Assembly: GCA_026419785.1 (NCBI GenBank)
Contig: JAODTK010005761.1
Span: forward strand, 186,001 to 250,000
Direction: 5' to 3'
Origin: Sclerodactyla briareus
Taxonomy: Eukaryota; Echinodermata; Holothuroidea; Dendrochirotida; Sclerodactylidae
DNA: 64,000 nucleotides
A program made the position numbers and the translations under genes. Of the stretch, positions 40,820 to 54,339 are shown one piece after another (position 1 is the stretch's first letter; the number at the start of each line of letters is the position of its first letter). Below the pieces are notes generated by a model. It was not told the DNA's origin. It did no database searches and saw only the letters and a list, made by a program, of their open reading frames with translations.

Positions 40820-41390
40820 CCTGAAATACCTGAACACCCTGTATGCACCATTGGTCAGTGATGACATTGAACACACAATGATTATCCAAATCAAACTGAG
40901 AGAGAAGCATTTTGACCTTTTCACCCCCAAAAATGAGCCTTTGAGATAAAACTTTCCTTTTCCAAATCCTTGAACACCCTATAGGTACTACTAGTCAATA
41001 ATGCTACTGACCAACTATGAAGAAATTCACGGATCATTCTGGGGGATGAGCATTTGCATATTTTCACATCATGGCTTAAGTAAAAAGGGTAAAAATGACC
41101 CCTAAATAACTGTTGACCCCAAATCCTTGAACACCCTACAGGCACCACTAGTCAATAGTACTTTTGGGTCAAATGACCTTTGATCAAAATTCCCTATGGG
41201 TACCACTAGTCGATACTACTGCTGACCAGTTATCAGGAACATCTAAGTTATTCTGTTGGGGAAGAATTTTGTGTATCCTCAGAAATGGCCAAAAATGACC
41301 CTCAACCCACTTTTTTTGGATCCACTACAGATGGCCACATACTAGGCATCATTGGGACCAAGTTGATCAAAATTTGACCCGGACCTGTAG
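40820..41390 (+). repeat. degenerate repeats around 'ccttgaacacccta' and 'taccactagtc'
   Basis: The phrase recurs at about 40833, 40972, 41126 and (weaker) 41192, each followed by a variant of 'ggtactactagtcaataatg'. Spacing is about 65-155 bp. Non-coding. A short (GATA)n/(CAGA)n microsatellite follows at 41430-41457. Confidence 0.65.
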
Positions 41391-41459
41391 ACAGGGAGTA
41401 GTTTTATAAAACCAATGGCTGACAGAAGTATAGATAGATAGATAGACAGACAGACAGAA

Positions 41460-44050
41460 CACGATTGCAATAAATCACACACCCAGTATACTGGTACGAG
41501 CTGAAAAATGAATCAAGATTATTGATCGCTCTCACTATTTGAGAGATCATGCTAACATCGAGTTTGGCGTGCACACACACAACTTCATGGTTTGGGTGAG
41601 ACAAGGTGTGTGTTCATTTCTAGAGTCAGAGGCATCTATGCTTCCGGAAGACATGGTGTAGAATGGTATCAGTGACACTTTACAACCAAAATATTCCAGG
41701 TTCGAATTCCAGCGGTCACCAGAAGATTTTGGCCTTGGTGGCTGCAATTGCAGTTGCGATGGGCGAGGTCTTGGTCTTCACTTCATGGTTCCGCTGTGAT
41801 GCAGTGGATTTTTCTGGGGTTACTGGGATTTTTTAAGGGGTGTTTGCAAAGTCCGTTTCTGTTGCAGTGAGCAGGCACGTTGAACTTGAACTCCTCTTCT
41901 CCAGGTTCCGAGGAGCGTGTCGTGTTCCTGGAGTCACTGATTAGTCCTCTCGGGGGAGTGAAAATGGCGAGTCCCCGAAAGCTGGTTGGGATGGGTTTAC
42001 ACCACTGCCTCTTTGTTATCATCTGGGCTCTAGTCAAAGAAGAGAAGGCAAGTCATCACCGGTGGTCATCCACGATCTATACGGCCAGAGTTCCTAGATG
42101 AACCTTAGTTGGCTTCCTGAACCCATAGAAATCAAATCAAATACGCAGTCATGGTTGTTGCATGTGAGTGAACACGATAACTCAACCTCACAAACACATA
42201 CTTGGTATATGAATTTCCCTATTGTTTTGAGGTCATGCCAAATTAAATCGATGGTCAATGATGGTCAAAGCCGGACAATCTTGTGAACAATTTAAGTCCA
42301 GAATGTTTAGGCTGATCAAGCTGAAATCTGGTATGCAGCTTTCTTATGAAGAGTTCATAAACCCTATTGTTTCCTGTATGAAGTGGGAGTTTGGGGAGAG
42401 ATGCCTAATCAACATTTCATTTCTGCAGCCGAAGATCATCTATGTACGACAGTCGATTACTGAGCTCTCCAGGAGATTTCAACGTCCTTCTCTCATCAGT
42501 TACTTCAATGATATAACCCTTTCATGCTTCAATGAGAATATCCATGGCAAAATACTGCATCATCATATTGCCGAATATTCACCAAACAAATGATAATTAG
42601 CACATAAAAAAAAGAGACACGTGGCATATACTCTTTATTGACATCCTAAACTTATGACATTTAAAATCGACCAAGGCTTCTCGTGATGGCAAGGTTAACG
42701 ACACATTAAGGTGCAACAGTTAGAGCAGAAGTCAGTCAAGGTGAAGAAGGGTTTATCAATTGAAAGAAACAGTATGTTTTGTGAACCACACATGTTTGGT
42801 GCTGCACGTTTGACTACAATTCCCAATTACAGCCCACAGATGGAAACCCCCAGAATGGATTGATGTTTGGGCCCTATTGCTTGCAGGTGGTAATTTCCGC
42901 TGACCGGAGCATCCTGTAGGTGGTGGCCAAGACCTGGCAGGGATCTCATCTTGCTCACAGATGTCTGTGTGAGTTTGCCTGCTTAGTCCAAGCGAGTCAG
43001 GAGAGGCCTGCCTGAAGCTCTAACATGGCCGACAGTGGAGAATTATATAGGTACATACACACAGTGGTGGTTATCACAGCACAGTTTAGTCGAGCGTTGG
43101 CTCATAACAGAGGGTCATTTGTGAGAATGCTGTGGGCATGGTAAACTGGAGCAGACAACCTTGAGTCACTGAATTGCCACCAGGAATGTCAAGAGCGGAA
43201 CTGGGGCCTGTTACAAACTGAACAGCAGTGCTCTCATAACAGTGTGTGTTTCCAGGTACTAACTGGCACAGGCCCTGGGGCAGCCCCATTTACCACAAAA
43301 ATAATGCACCTACTTCTGTTACACAGAAGCGTCGTGAAACATGATTAGCCTGATCTAGTAGAAAATATCTCTTTTATGACATTAACAAATGATAGCAGCA
43401 CATAACAATAGAGTATTTCAATATCAGTAGACTGTATAGAAATGATAATCTGGTGCAGACAGAAACATCCATAAAAGTGAGGAGGATGAGGCCACTAAAA
43501 AAATTAAAATCTTAATAATTCACTGTGTGACAATTTGAAGTCATCAACAAAATTGTTGAAAGAACAACAATTATACACTTCTTGAATCTATACTGGCAAC
43601 CAGCTGTTTTTGTTCATTCCATGTTAGATCCACCTAACTACTAGACCCTCCCGCACAGAAGCAATCTCAAGAGCGATTTGCACTGGTTATCTCTGCACAT
43701 CCCAAGCCTCTCTTGTATTGGAGAGATCTTGGAGGGGCAAGACTAGATGTCGCACATCAGGGTACTTAGGTACTTAGTGGACCAGAATAAATACCAAAAG
43801 GTCGTATTCATGGTTCCATCTTGAGCATGGTGGAAAAGGGTTCAAATGCCCATCTTTCTACACAAAGAGCTCATTCAAAGACGGCTGGTGGCCCAATTAG
43901 TATGCATCCCTGGCCTTTTCATGACCTTCCCAATATACAATGCACTTTAGTGGAGCTGACACAACACCTTTTCCAAGCGAATTTTCCGCTTTGCAGAGTG
44001 ATCCCAAGACTTCTTATGAAGAAGTATAAAATATAAAACAAATATGATAT
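41460..44050. other. intergenic stretch without a recognised gene
   Basis: A plus-strand reading at 41880-42101 has an exon-like start after 'cttctccag' and translates as GSEERVVFLESLISPLGG and on, but I do not recognise it. Otherwise only AT-rich sequence is seen. Confidence 0.4.
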
Positions 44051-44059
44051 TTTCTATTC

Positions 44060-44575
44060 CCGCGTTGGCCATGTCACAATGATAGATCCTCCCCTTGCCA
44101 TCCCGTGTTCGGCATACTGCCCAAATGTTGTTTCAACTTGACATTTGTAGCTGAACACCTGCGACATCCAGTGTTTGATTGCATACTGCCCAAGAATGTG
44201 TAGTTTCATTTGACATTTGTGGGCCGCTATCTTGCCATCCGTGAATGTTCAGTAAACTCGCAGTATGTTGTTCAGATGTTGTTTCAATTAACATTTGTAG
44301 ATGAGAACTTGCCATCCATTGTCAGCTAGCATGTTTGGACGCCAACATTTTCTTTCAATTCATTATTTGTGCTGTTACTTGACATCCTGTGTTTTGAATA
44401 CGCCCAAATGTGTTTCAACTCAACATTTGAGTTGAAACTTGCCATTCCAGGGTTCTGGCTGTACTGCCAAATTTTTGTTGCAGTTTGACATTTGTGGTGC
44501 ACTTTGCCATCCTGTGTCAGTTGATTATACGCACACATGTTTTCAATTTTCACCATTTGTGGCTGCATACAAGAT
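44060..44575 (+). repeat. tandem repeat, ~75-80 bp unit, about 6-7 copies
   Basis: The unit is approximately 'cttgccatcctgtgtt', then 'actgcccaaatgtt', then 'gtttcaacttgacatttgt'. Copies begin near 44095, 44160, 44232, 44300, 44380, 44440 and 44505. Divergence is high. Short readings on both strands across it are artefacts. Confidence 0.85.
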
Positions 44576-46560
44576 GAATAGTTTTAGCTATTCCCACCAA
44601 AAGTTAAATAGTATAAATAACTTTTACAATGACCATTTTCATTGAAAAGAGCTGAACTCTACTTATCATGTAATTTGATTAATAGAGGTGTAAACTCCAG
44701 GTAGGGAAAGGGATCACAATTTAATTATATATTAAAAAATAATGTACACCGGAGATTTCTATTTCAACAGTAGTTTCCATGATGTGTTCGATAGAGCCTT
44801 GTTGTAAATATCAACACTATAAGCTGGTGCGAGCACCTGAGACGGCATTCGAAAGCAACACTAGAGGTACCAAAATTTAGGTAATCATATGGGGTTCAAA
44901 ATGGAGCCATCGATTACAGCCAAATATCAAGGTGGCACAGTCCTATAATAATACAAAGATATATATACTCTGATCCACCAACATCTTCAATGACTGAATG
45001 TAAAACTAATCTGAATTGGTAGTAGGCCGTGTACTCATTTAATATACAAGAGCATTACAAGGGCCTGCGGAGTCATCACAATCCTCTAATTCTCCAATTA
45101 TACAGAACTTATTGTTTTAAGAGATGAATGCTGATCTCTCAACGATCAGAAGTTATTAATGTCTATCAAGCGAGAAAGTTTGGAGTTTGCCATAGGCAAT
45201 GGCATCTCAGACTGAAGCACACCGGTACTATTTGAGAAAGCAGTTGGTAAGTAAGAATGATAACTAAAATGCATGGGATGAATTCATCTACCATGAGGTC
45301 AAGGCATTTGAAAAATTATACTGACATAGCTAGAGCCTACAAATAAGCCTGTTTGGAGTTACAGTTAATGAGATGATAATTGATATGGTTGCAAGGTTAT
45401 AGGGGAATGGCCGCAGTTCGCTGTTGAACGTACAGTGTGCACAGAACGATCTTTCGAAAACTCCCTGACGAAAAACATACGAATTGCCATCACAACACTT
45501 CACAAATTTTCCCCCATTTCTTATCAACAATAACGCCGAAATATGGGATGAATAGTCGCGTTTTCAACGAGTGATGACAGTTTAAAGATAGCCGTAACGA
45601 TATTGCTATGGGGCCAAAATATGATCCGATCTGTTATTCCCCTGAACTGTTCTGCTGGTGAGGGGGGGGGCAGCGTACTTAGAACTACGAACTGGCTTTT
45701 ACTCAATGACTCAGGCCAAGGTAACAACCATATCATATGTTGTAAGTGGGGAAGGTGGGTGGTAAGACCAGAGCAAAATAGACCCACCCCTAGAGGGGGG
45801 GGTGGGTCTAAGCAAATACAAGGAGTGGGGAGGGTCGTCATGAACCAGTATGAGCAATTTTGGGGGAAAAGATGTTATGATTGGGGGCTCACATGGGAGT
45901 GGGTGTACCCTCGGGGTTAGGATAAGTTCATCCTATGAGCACCTCAGTCTGTTGATGTTAGCCCAGGCTAATTCTTCGCTCTTTCGTTGAGGCTGTCAAG
46001 AGTCACAACCAGGAAGCAGTCTTTTCTAGGATCCAGGTTCATGTGGTTCATGGCTTGGAGAAGAAACCCACAGATTGCAGGAATGGACCGTTGTTCATGT
46101 GTAATATATGAATTTTTTTCCACTATGATGTGACACAGACTTGATCAAGTTTGGTAAGGCCTGGAGCCTTCGGAAAGCCTGATGTATTGAACCCCAAATT
46201 CAGATAAAAGCCATTAAAAATTAATTCAACAACACTAGATAACATTGGTGAGATTACTATGTGGTAGGATTAGAACATAGTGTTGTTCCGTTGCGGATGT
46301 TATTTAGGGGAAGAAAGTCGGTCCCTAACACGTTGTTCGTTACAATAATATGCACTGAACAGTGTGCACTAGTTCGTGAGATCGTTGTTACTACAACAGG
46401 TTTGGTCGGTAGTGGACAACATTGCTGGTGGTCATTGCTGTAAGCAACAGACCTCTATAGGAGCCTGCTGGGAGTGCCCTCGGCCTCACAGGAGGCTTTG
46501 CAATAGCATTATGTTCGTGTTTTTGGGAAGGCGACGAATGTGAAATCTTCTTCACAGAAT
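44576..46560. other. intergenic stretch with a GACCCACCCC hairpin
   Basis: At 45779-45811 TAGACCCACCCC is followed by GGGGGTGGGTCTA, a 12-13-bp inverted repeat similar in make-up to 8713-8748. No gene recognised. Readings across it include a run of glycines from the G tract and are not called. Confidence 0.5.
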
Positions 46561-46577
46561 GAAGTTCGTTCAAGGCA

Positions 46578-47236
46578 TCATCCAGGTGTCATATTCCCTG
46601 CAGGCGTAATCGGCTTGGCGGCGAACGGACCCGTCCTATGATTGTTTACGGGCACTCCGTTTGCAAAAGAGTGTACCTGCTGTCTCCTGCTCGGGAGGTA
46701 GGGGGCCATTCTCTGGGTGATTGAGAGTTTGTATCCCACGGTAGGCCCCCACCGTCTGACACAGGCTTGGCCTTGGTCGAGGTCGAAAAGACGCTCCCAC
46801 CACCGAAGGAACCCCTCGCGTCCCTCTCCTTTGACCCGTTCTGTCCCTGATTTGGCTTCGTGACCGCCTCCTTGCTGAACGAGGAGCGTAACTGCCAAAG
46901 GTCAGCTCCTCCACATCAATATTTTCCCTGGATTTTTTTCCTCTGTCCATTTGGTTGGTTCTTCTTCCCCTGGTGTTCTTAGGAGGAGCTCGGGAATGAG
47001 AGGGCCTTCCGTGGTGTAGGTTCTCGATTGGACGGGAGAAGCTGTACTCCTTCGAAGATTTCCCCGATCCATTCCTGTCCTCTCTCCTGGGCTCGGCTGC
47101 ATCCGTTTCTTTCATTCTTTGAAGGAGGAGCTCTTTTTTCCTCTGGTAGTCATTCGTCACCAACATGGTACTACTCTCTGCTTGCTTATCGGAGACCCTC
47201 TGTCCGCAGTCAGAGTTGAAACCATGGGGGCCATCT
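46578..47236 (-). CDS. LCA5: lebercilin (LCA5)-like C-terminal exon
   Basis: On the minus strand, after acceptor CTTCATTCCAG| at 47237, the frame is open for about 450 bp. It has a basic coiled-coil start (NDYQRKKELLLQRMKETD), KEYSFSRPIENLHHGRPS and VEELTFGSYAP. One missing base near 46873 then changes frame, after which it reads SFSKEAVTKPNQGQ. The K/R-x-LLLA-K/R-M-x-E-x-D segment and the FGSYxPSF motif, in this order, are features of the C-terminal half of lebercilin. Lebercilin is a ciliary and centrosomal protein linked to intraflagellar transport, mutated in Leber congenital amaurosis. A stop follows at 46646-46648 in the shifted frame. With further shifts the reading could run to about 46578. 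Upstream exons would lie at higher coordinates. Confidence 0.7.
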
Positions 47237-49212
47237 GGAATGAAGGAAAGGAGATCTAGTATGGATTTTCATTCTAAGATGTGAGCCTTGACTGTGCTTC
47301 ATTCCAGTTGGCTCCACCTGTACTGTAGATCAATATGAAAAAAGAATATGAATGTTGAGATCAAACCAACATATGCAATCTAAATTAGAACTCAGAGCAC
47401 TATACATAGACAGACAGTTACAATCACAACGAGAGGGCAATCCCCTGAGGTGCAGGATCTCATCCGCAATTTTAGGCATACCTGAAATTTTGAAACTTTT
47501 CAGTCGACCTTATGGCAAAATATCGTGCAAAATTATAAAATTATCGAAATATTTCTGATAATAACAGTCACCCCCCCCGCCCCCCCCGAAAAACAACAGC
47601 AAATGAATCCATAATCATAGTAATTCCAGCATAATTGCTGGAAAAACTCTTTGTTTTGATACCTTACATCTTGTTCAAAAATTTGAAACCATCCAGTTCT
47701 TCAATCTCTGGATATATTGAAAAAAGAAGATATCTTCAAAATTTGGTGGATTGCATGGAAAAAGTTATAATTCCTGCCTCTTTACATGTCACAAACTTTG
47801 AAATCATTCAGGGCCTTGGAAAATCAAGAAATTAATCTTGGGAAACCGAAATATCGGCCAAAATGCCCCAAACTGTAGTTTTCCCCCCTAAATTTCACTA
47901 ATCTGATAGCTTTCAGCCACTTCGGGAGAAAATGTGTTTCGTGACTATTTAGGTGGGTGTTGGTTCTCCTTGTTTGTTAAAAACTGTCCAGTTCCACCAC
48001 GCATAAGTGGCCAAATTTGAGATCAAAACATTAAAACTCTAGGAGGACATGCCACGCGTCCACACACATCACAGACTGAGGGACAATTTTTGTGTGCACC
48101 TCATCGCTGGATCACCCAGCACCCACGATAACCCCACCATAGGGTACCACCACTCAATGGTTAATCCCGAGGGTTAATCATACAACGCGAAATTTAGTTT
48201 GAATATTACAATCAAACACCCTCGTTTTAACCACTTTATCAATAATATGAACCCCTAATGACATGGGCAGAGTCCTTTATCATGCACCAATAAAGTAACA
48301 ATACAATACGCCATCTCTCAAATCCATCTTGAAATATAAGCGCGCACAGAGCGCGTGGCCAGATGTCTACGTATATGCGTAAAAATAATTGTTTCAACCG
48401 GAGACGCGTTCCCTGTGAGCAACGCGCATTACATTGCGTGTGAAACACATTCCATTGCGCGTGTCATCTCACTCTACTGGCGATATTGATACATGCACAT
48501 TCTATTCGAAACTTCCAAATGATACTCTCGCTGGCTCGGGTAAGTGCCAATTCGTTACAGTAAGGCACATCGATCCCTTCACATAAGCAAATATGTAGTA
48601 TCCGCCTACCCATTTGTAACGTTGTAACCATATAGCATGTTACAACAATCAATTCATACACCAATTAATTGCCCGTGCCGATCTACCATGCAGCAACACC
48701 GGCACGGCATGCATTAATACTGTGCATTAACGCCGGTTAATGCATGGTCAGCTGACCTGAATCAACCAATCAGAGGGGCAAGTATGAATGAATGTTATTT
48801 CCTGGTCGGCGGGGCTGTGTCTGCCTTAGCTCATTCGAAGTAAACGATTGATATGACAAACATACTACAGAACCCCTCACTGATAGACCCGCCTCTAAGG
48901 ATTTTTTTTATCAGATTGCCTGTAGTGATATTATCATTGTAAATTCATTGTTGAATAGTCCACTGAACACAAAATGGTTACACAACCTTGTATTTATATC
49001 CAGAGCTGTTCTATGTAAATTCATCGTTGCATAGTCCACTGAACACGAAATATTTACACAAACCTCGTATTTATCAGAGCTGTTTTATCAAGCTCTCCTC
49101 CCTCCTGAAAGTGTTGCATCACCTACAGCAACTGTATGTTCGTAATTTTGAATTGCCAGCAAAACCCCTTTTTCACTAAATTTCCTTTCCCTTAGGGTTC
49201 TATAGGCCTCAC
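47237..49212 (-). other. probable intron of the lebercilin-like gene
   Basis: No coding sequence recognised. It includes a C-rich tract at about 47573-47587. The bounding splice sites and phases (1-nt end of the 49.2-kb segment, 2-nt start of the 46.6-kb exon) are compatible. Confidence 0.4.
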
Positions 49213-49475
49213 ATTGCAGAGAAAGGGTTTCCAATTTCGATCGTAATTCACCAACAGGCTGAAAAACAAATTCCTGCTCACTTTTCTTTGTTTCATCAGT
49301 CTTTGAATACTTGTGGAGGTCCCTGACACTGTTCACGACACCCCCGGGGGGCTGCAGCTCATGGGAGGGGCTCTGCTTAGCTCCGGGAGAGGCTTTGCTG
49401 AGGGACTTGAGGAACCAAAGAATGGGAATGACTCCTCATCTCCTCCAGCCTTCATAGTCATAGTATTGTCTGCTT
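49213..49475 (-). CDS. candidate internal exon, unrecognised, possibly of the lebercilin-like gene
   Basis: On the minus strand an acceptor CATTCCTCTCTCACAG| at 49476 opens EADNTMTMKAGGDEESFPFF and GSSSPSAKPLPELSRAPPM. After a shift in a CCCCCGGGGG run it continues NSVRDLHKYSKTDETKKSEQ, EFVFQPVGELRSKLETLSLQ and ends CAAT|GTGAGG. Composition (charged, serine- and proline-rich) looks coding. Its 1-nt end phase fits the 2-nt start of the 46.6-kb exon. I do not recognise the sequence, and similarity to lebercilin itself is not visible. Confidence 0.4.
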
Positions 49476-51330
49476 CTGTGAGAGAGGAATGATGTGAGAG
49501 TTGAAGGACAACTGCAGGATGGATTACAACAGAGGTTATATCGTGGAGAATGTAATCTATAGGTCTAAACCCCATTTCAATACGATAGTTCCCTATGTGG
49601 AGTCCATTGGTCCTTCAAAAGGGTCCATTATGCAGAGAAATTGGGGATGATCCCAACTGCGCAATAATGCATGCCGTCCCACTTTGGACAGCACAGGGAA
49701 TTAATGTTTATGTTTTTTTTTTTGTCAATGTTTTTCATTCTGTTTATAAGTCAACATTCAGCATTTAAGTACTGGTGTCTTTTCTCTCACCAAGTAAGCT
49801 ATTATCACCTACCACCCCCCTACAGCCTCCCACTCCCTAGACTAAATGCCTTTTTCAGTGAAATGTGTGAATTTCAATAGAAAACAAAGAATGTTGGCAG
49901 GGTTGTGTCATTATGACTCATTTATTATGCATGACGGGATGCTTTTCGATCTTGCGCAATCCACATGCACAAACTGCAACTCCGTAACGGAAATTCCCAT
50001 GAACTTCAGGTTTGGACTGACGCAGTCAGTTATTCTCCAGCTATATATCAGCCTCTCTCATTCCTCTTGCAGTTGTTCTTTAAGTACTAGAACAACATCT
50101 GATTTTTTTTTCTTTATTTTTTTATCTTAGCATTGCACTATCACAGGCAGACTTCTCAAACGCTCTCTACTACAATTGACCTCACAAGGGTTCCCACTCT
50201 GTGTGTGAGAGGATGGGAACCTGTTTGATTTCTACAGGTTCAGGAAGTCAAGTAGGCTCATCAAGGAACCTTAGCCTATGATCGTGGATGAGCACTGGCA
50301 ATAACTCACCTTCTCTTCTGACTAGTGCTCAGATAAATGAGGCAGGGAGTAACCGTCCCACTCATGCTCCTGGGATGGGACCCCCCTTTCAACCCCCCCC
50401 CCCCCCCAAGTACGATCGTTGCAATCCAGGACCCAACAACTTCCTTAGAACCTGGGGAGCAGAAATCGTACCAACTGGATGCAACACAGCCGCCGAGTGG
50501 ACTAATTGCAAATATCCTACAAACAAACCCAGAAACCCATGCACAACTCACTAGCATTACCGCGCTAACTGCAGTGAGCCCCCTAAAAGAACGCTAGTTA
50601 CTGCTGTAATTTTGGACCTGGAATTTTTTGCTTGCAAAGTGGTCCATTGATACCACACTGCCATTCCTCTGCCGAAGAGATTTAAAGACATCATTGGAAC
50701 TTATTGGAAGAGATCCTTACAGTACAATGTGTGAAATTCCATGGAACTTCATAAAATGGGCATCCGGGCTGAGCGGACTTGATCCAAAATCCTGAACATC
50801 CCAAAGCCCTGGCCTATTAGACCTCATTAGGACGTAACATCAGCACTGTGCTACTACTTTGCAGGAGATACAGGCTTTTGCAGTATTTCACAAATCGCAA
50901 TTTCCAATTGATTTTCTTACATTTACGAGTTACTAATTGGTTGTGGTCCTCGGGTGTTTGCGACCTCTGGTCAAGGCCCTTGTGGGCCCCTAGGCCGGCC
51001 CATCATGTAACTCTTCTACAAACTTTGATGCTGCAAGTCAGTGTTGATGAGCGTCACCATAATAGGGTCTAATAGTCGTACCTTCAAAGCTCTCAGAATT
51101 TTGGTCTTGATACCATTTTGGGCCACCCGGCCCAAGTGGGACCTTGACCCATTCCTGACCACCCCCGAAGGTACGGCTGAAAGACCATCATTATGACTGA
51201 ACATGCAGCACTGTGCTCCCAATTTGTAGGAGGAGATCCATTTCAACCATTTTAGACATATTGGCCTGTATTGTTCATAAGATTGGTCAACATCCTCACA
51301 TAATGACTGTTTGGGGGCCCAAAAAGCAAT
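49476..51330. other. intron or intergenic sequence
   Basis: A plus-strand reading at 50390-50597 (QDPTTSLEPGEQ...PSGLIANILQTNPETHA) ends in TAG and looks mildly protein-like but is unrecognised. T runs at about 49712-49724 and a C run at about 50392-50407 are present. Confidence 0.35.
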
Positions 51331-51335
51331 TGTTT

Positions 51336-51480
51336 ACCATGGATGGGTGGGTGGGAGGGTTGGGGTGGATGGATGTATGGATGGATGGATGGATGATGGA
51401 TGGGATATGATGGATGGATGGATGGATGGATAGATAGATAGATAGTCGATAGATAGATTATAGATAGATAGATAGATAAG
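51336..51480. repeat. compound microsatellite (ATGG)n then (ATAG)n
   Basis: The tract changes from GGAT/GGTG units to GATA units, with several interruptions. It is about 145 bp long. Confidence 0.95.
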
Positions 51481-51529
51481 TGACATGCAATTCCAATAGC
51501 TCAACCGCATAGCTGGTTTGAGCTCAAAG

Positions 51530-51730
51530 CTGACTTCAGAGTCAGTGAAAATTGGATTTTTCACCTGTTAGAGACGGCCCCTCATGACGTCTGAGGAACC
51601 TTTCTGCTAGATTGTGCAATGAACTTTCGTATCCAACTTGCTGCGTCCAAAAGATTTTTTGACTAGCGCGCCCGAAACCATCATATCCCTGACGCTAAAG
51701 CCACGCGTGTTCCGATTTTTGGCACATGGC
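51530..51730 (+). repeat. dispersed repeat copy B
   Basis: Matches 39650-39850 in the same orientation, including 'cccctc(a/g)tgacgtc' or 'tgatgtca', 'tgctagattgtgcaatgaac' and 'ctgcgtccaaaagatttttt'. Confidence 0.8.
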
Positions 51731-52679
51731 GTCTAAAGTAGCTTACAGAGATTCTATACAAAAAACAACGCACACTTCACCAGTCCATTTTGGCGCAACA
51801 CGTGTTGCTAGCACGTGGAATGTAAAACGCCTGGCCTGCCCTTTTGATGCTTTCTCTAGAAGACTTCAGTGCAGTTTGTTCCTGGCCAATGCATATTGAT
51901 ACTAATTTGGCCATAAACGCAATACACACCATAACTCAAATTGATTTTTTAGTGGATGTATTAATGGGTAACGTACAAGAAATGGTCACTGATTTTCGAG
52001 AAAATTCATTTTGTGACCATTGTACTCAAGTCCTCGATTATGCACCACAACGGCATCCCACCAGCAGTGTGAAGAGATTTTAGATGAATAGGCTGGACAG
52101 AGAGAGGTGCAGGGTCAGGGAACACTTCATATAGGTAAGGTTGCATGCGGTCTTCTCATCATGGTAGACAAAGCCATCACCTTTCTTGGACTGACTCGTC
52201 CTTTGCGCTTCCTTTTAGATTTCTGTAATAAAAGAGGCGATATTATGGTCAATAGATGGCAATGGTATAGGAGTATGACAAGTCATGTCCTGTTAGGAGA
52301 CATGTGGACAACTAGGGAGTAAAAATCAACTCCAAAATGCCACAAGAACTGTTAAATCCAACGATTTGTATGACGTCGGCTGTGATTAGCTATCGTTGCA
52401 AATAATTTCATTTTACGCATTGTTATGTTTTAGGGTGAGAGATCAGCCTCACATTTAATCAGAACCTAGTAGAAATTGGCCGCGCACGTCCTAACAAATG
52501 ACCCGAAAGCCGAAGGGCTCAGTGATTCCGAACCAAGAACAACTGAACAGTTGTACCAGCTCATCATATGGGCAACATTATTTATATTTTTCCGAAAATT
52601 CACATTTTTTCACGAGAAAAAATTGAAACCACCTTGCAAACAATAGGTTTCCAGTACTCTAATACAAAGGATATGACGT
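51731..52679. other. no feature recognised
   Basis: AT-rich sequence without a clear gene or repeat. An 80-codon plus-strand reading (51844-52083) has no recognisable motif. Confidence 0.4.
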
Positions 52680-53110
52680 AAATAATTTCAGGTCCATCAT
52701 TCTGGACTCCTTTAACTTTGACCTTTGTTGACATCAGCTAATCTCAAAAGGGCTCATAATCTTCATCATGAAGAACACACATACCAATGTAATGGTACTT
52801 CATCCATCCTTTAGGAAGGCTAAAGCTGATACAAGTTTACAAGCTAAACGTGGGCAAAATATTAATTTTTTCCATTTTTTTTTCATTGAAATGAAACCCC
52901 TGATATACACTGTAAACAACACTAGACCTGTACTCTGATAAGAAAGGTACACACACCCCACATTTCAACTGGATCAGACCAGCACGTCTGGACTTATTGT
53001 GTTACAGATTTTCCGACTATACCCACCCCCGTTTTGACCTCAGATACCTTTGAACTGACCCAAAAATAGTAGGGGTTTCAAAGTACTGAATATACATACC
53101 CGGTATGAGC
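52680..53110 (+). repeat. diverged copy of the 305-bp left-edge repeat
   Basis: It carries 'catcattctggactccttt', 'actttgacctttgttgacat', 'catcatgaagaacacacata' and 'cttcatccatcc', in the same order as the unit in the 1-1740 array. A second, partial unit starts near 52970. Confidence 0.75.
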
Positions 53111-54130
53111 TTCAACGATTCAGAACCAAGCCAGCTAAAGCAAAACGATATGCAAAAGCATGCTTAAACAAGAAGCATTAAGGGTGCTGTACTCAAACTA
53201 AAGGAATGGACTGAATATTTCATTGCAAAAAGTAAATTCAGAGTTAACGTGTTAGTCTGTATGGGCCCATTAAAACCTTTTGGCCTGATGCTAACTGTTT
53301 TATTCACTATATTAGGCCCTACACCCGAAACAGAAGACAATAGAATTCAATTCCATAAAACGTTATTTTTGCTCTCTGTGCATGTTTTAGCAACATTTCA
53401 TTCAACACAATGGCTGATATAACTGTCCTAAATTTCTTAATTCTTCAATGACAAGGTGTTTTTATTATGAGGTGAACATAGAAAGGAGCACACACAGGCA
53501 CTTGATCAAATTTCCAGGAAATGTGGCTTTTATAGTGTTTTTTTGCCCGGCTGCATGCAATAACAATGCGCTCATTTATGACCCATTAACCTACAATGCA
53601 TAAGGTCAAAGATGCTCAGAGCAACAATCACTGCAACTGTTTGGTCAACATCTATCAATACTGAACCAATTGGGGGCTCAAAAGCAAATGCACCAAGGCC
53701 TATTGTGCTTTTTGTATACCTTCCGCCTCGACCCTTCACAAGGTCAAAGGGGCACCATCGATCCTGATCACCTGTGAATTAGATACTGATCAACATTCAT
53801 TAAAGAATGAACAATTGGGAGCCAGAAAATAAATTTTAAAACAATGGGTATTTATGACCTTTTTATGACCTTTGACCTTGACATTGACAAGTCAAAGATG
53901 CCCCAACTTCATGATCACTCTACCTAAGTTTGGTCATCATCCATCACGGACATAAACTTTAGGGCCAAGAACGCATTTGATGCAATGGCTTATTGTGGCT
54001 CCTCTAATGACCTTCGAGATTGACCAATTCAAAGTCAAAGAGGCCACAGCAGTCAATGATCACGGTAATCTAAGTTTGGTCAATATTTATCAGAGAATGA
54101 AGAATTTTCACTCTACTAACTGTCACTGTA
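53111..54130 (+). repeat. degenerate tandem repeat, ~150-200 bp unit, in AT-rich DNA
   Basis: From about 53590 the phrases 'aggtcaaagatgcccc'-like, 'aagtttggtcatcatccatc'-like and 'ccttattgtgg'-like recur about three times (near 53600, 53740, 53890 and 54030). The unit resembles, but is not the same as, that at 12490-13110. 53111-53590 holds nothing I recognise. Confidence 0.6.
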
Positions 54131-54339
54131 TAAAACTGCAAATCAAAAAATTTGTGTACAAGCTAACAGTAAGCACACACATCTACTCACGTCAGTGAAC
54201 GTTAGTCGCCACCCAAGAGCAAACAAACTCTGATAACTACTGAGAAGGGAGGTCAAAGGCTATTCTTTTTACGGACTCTTAAATCTCATGGTGTTTACAG
54301 ATCTTTTTTTGTGCAATCATAGAAAAGAAAGTATTTCAA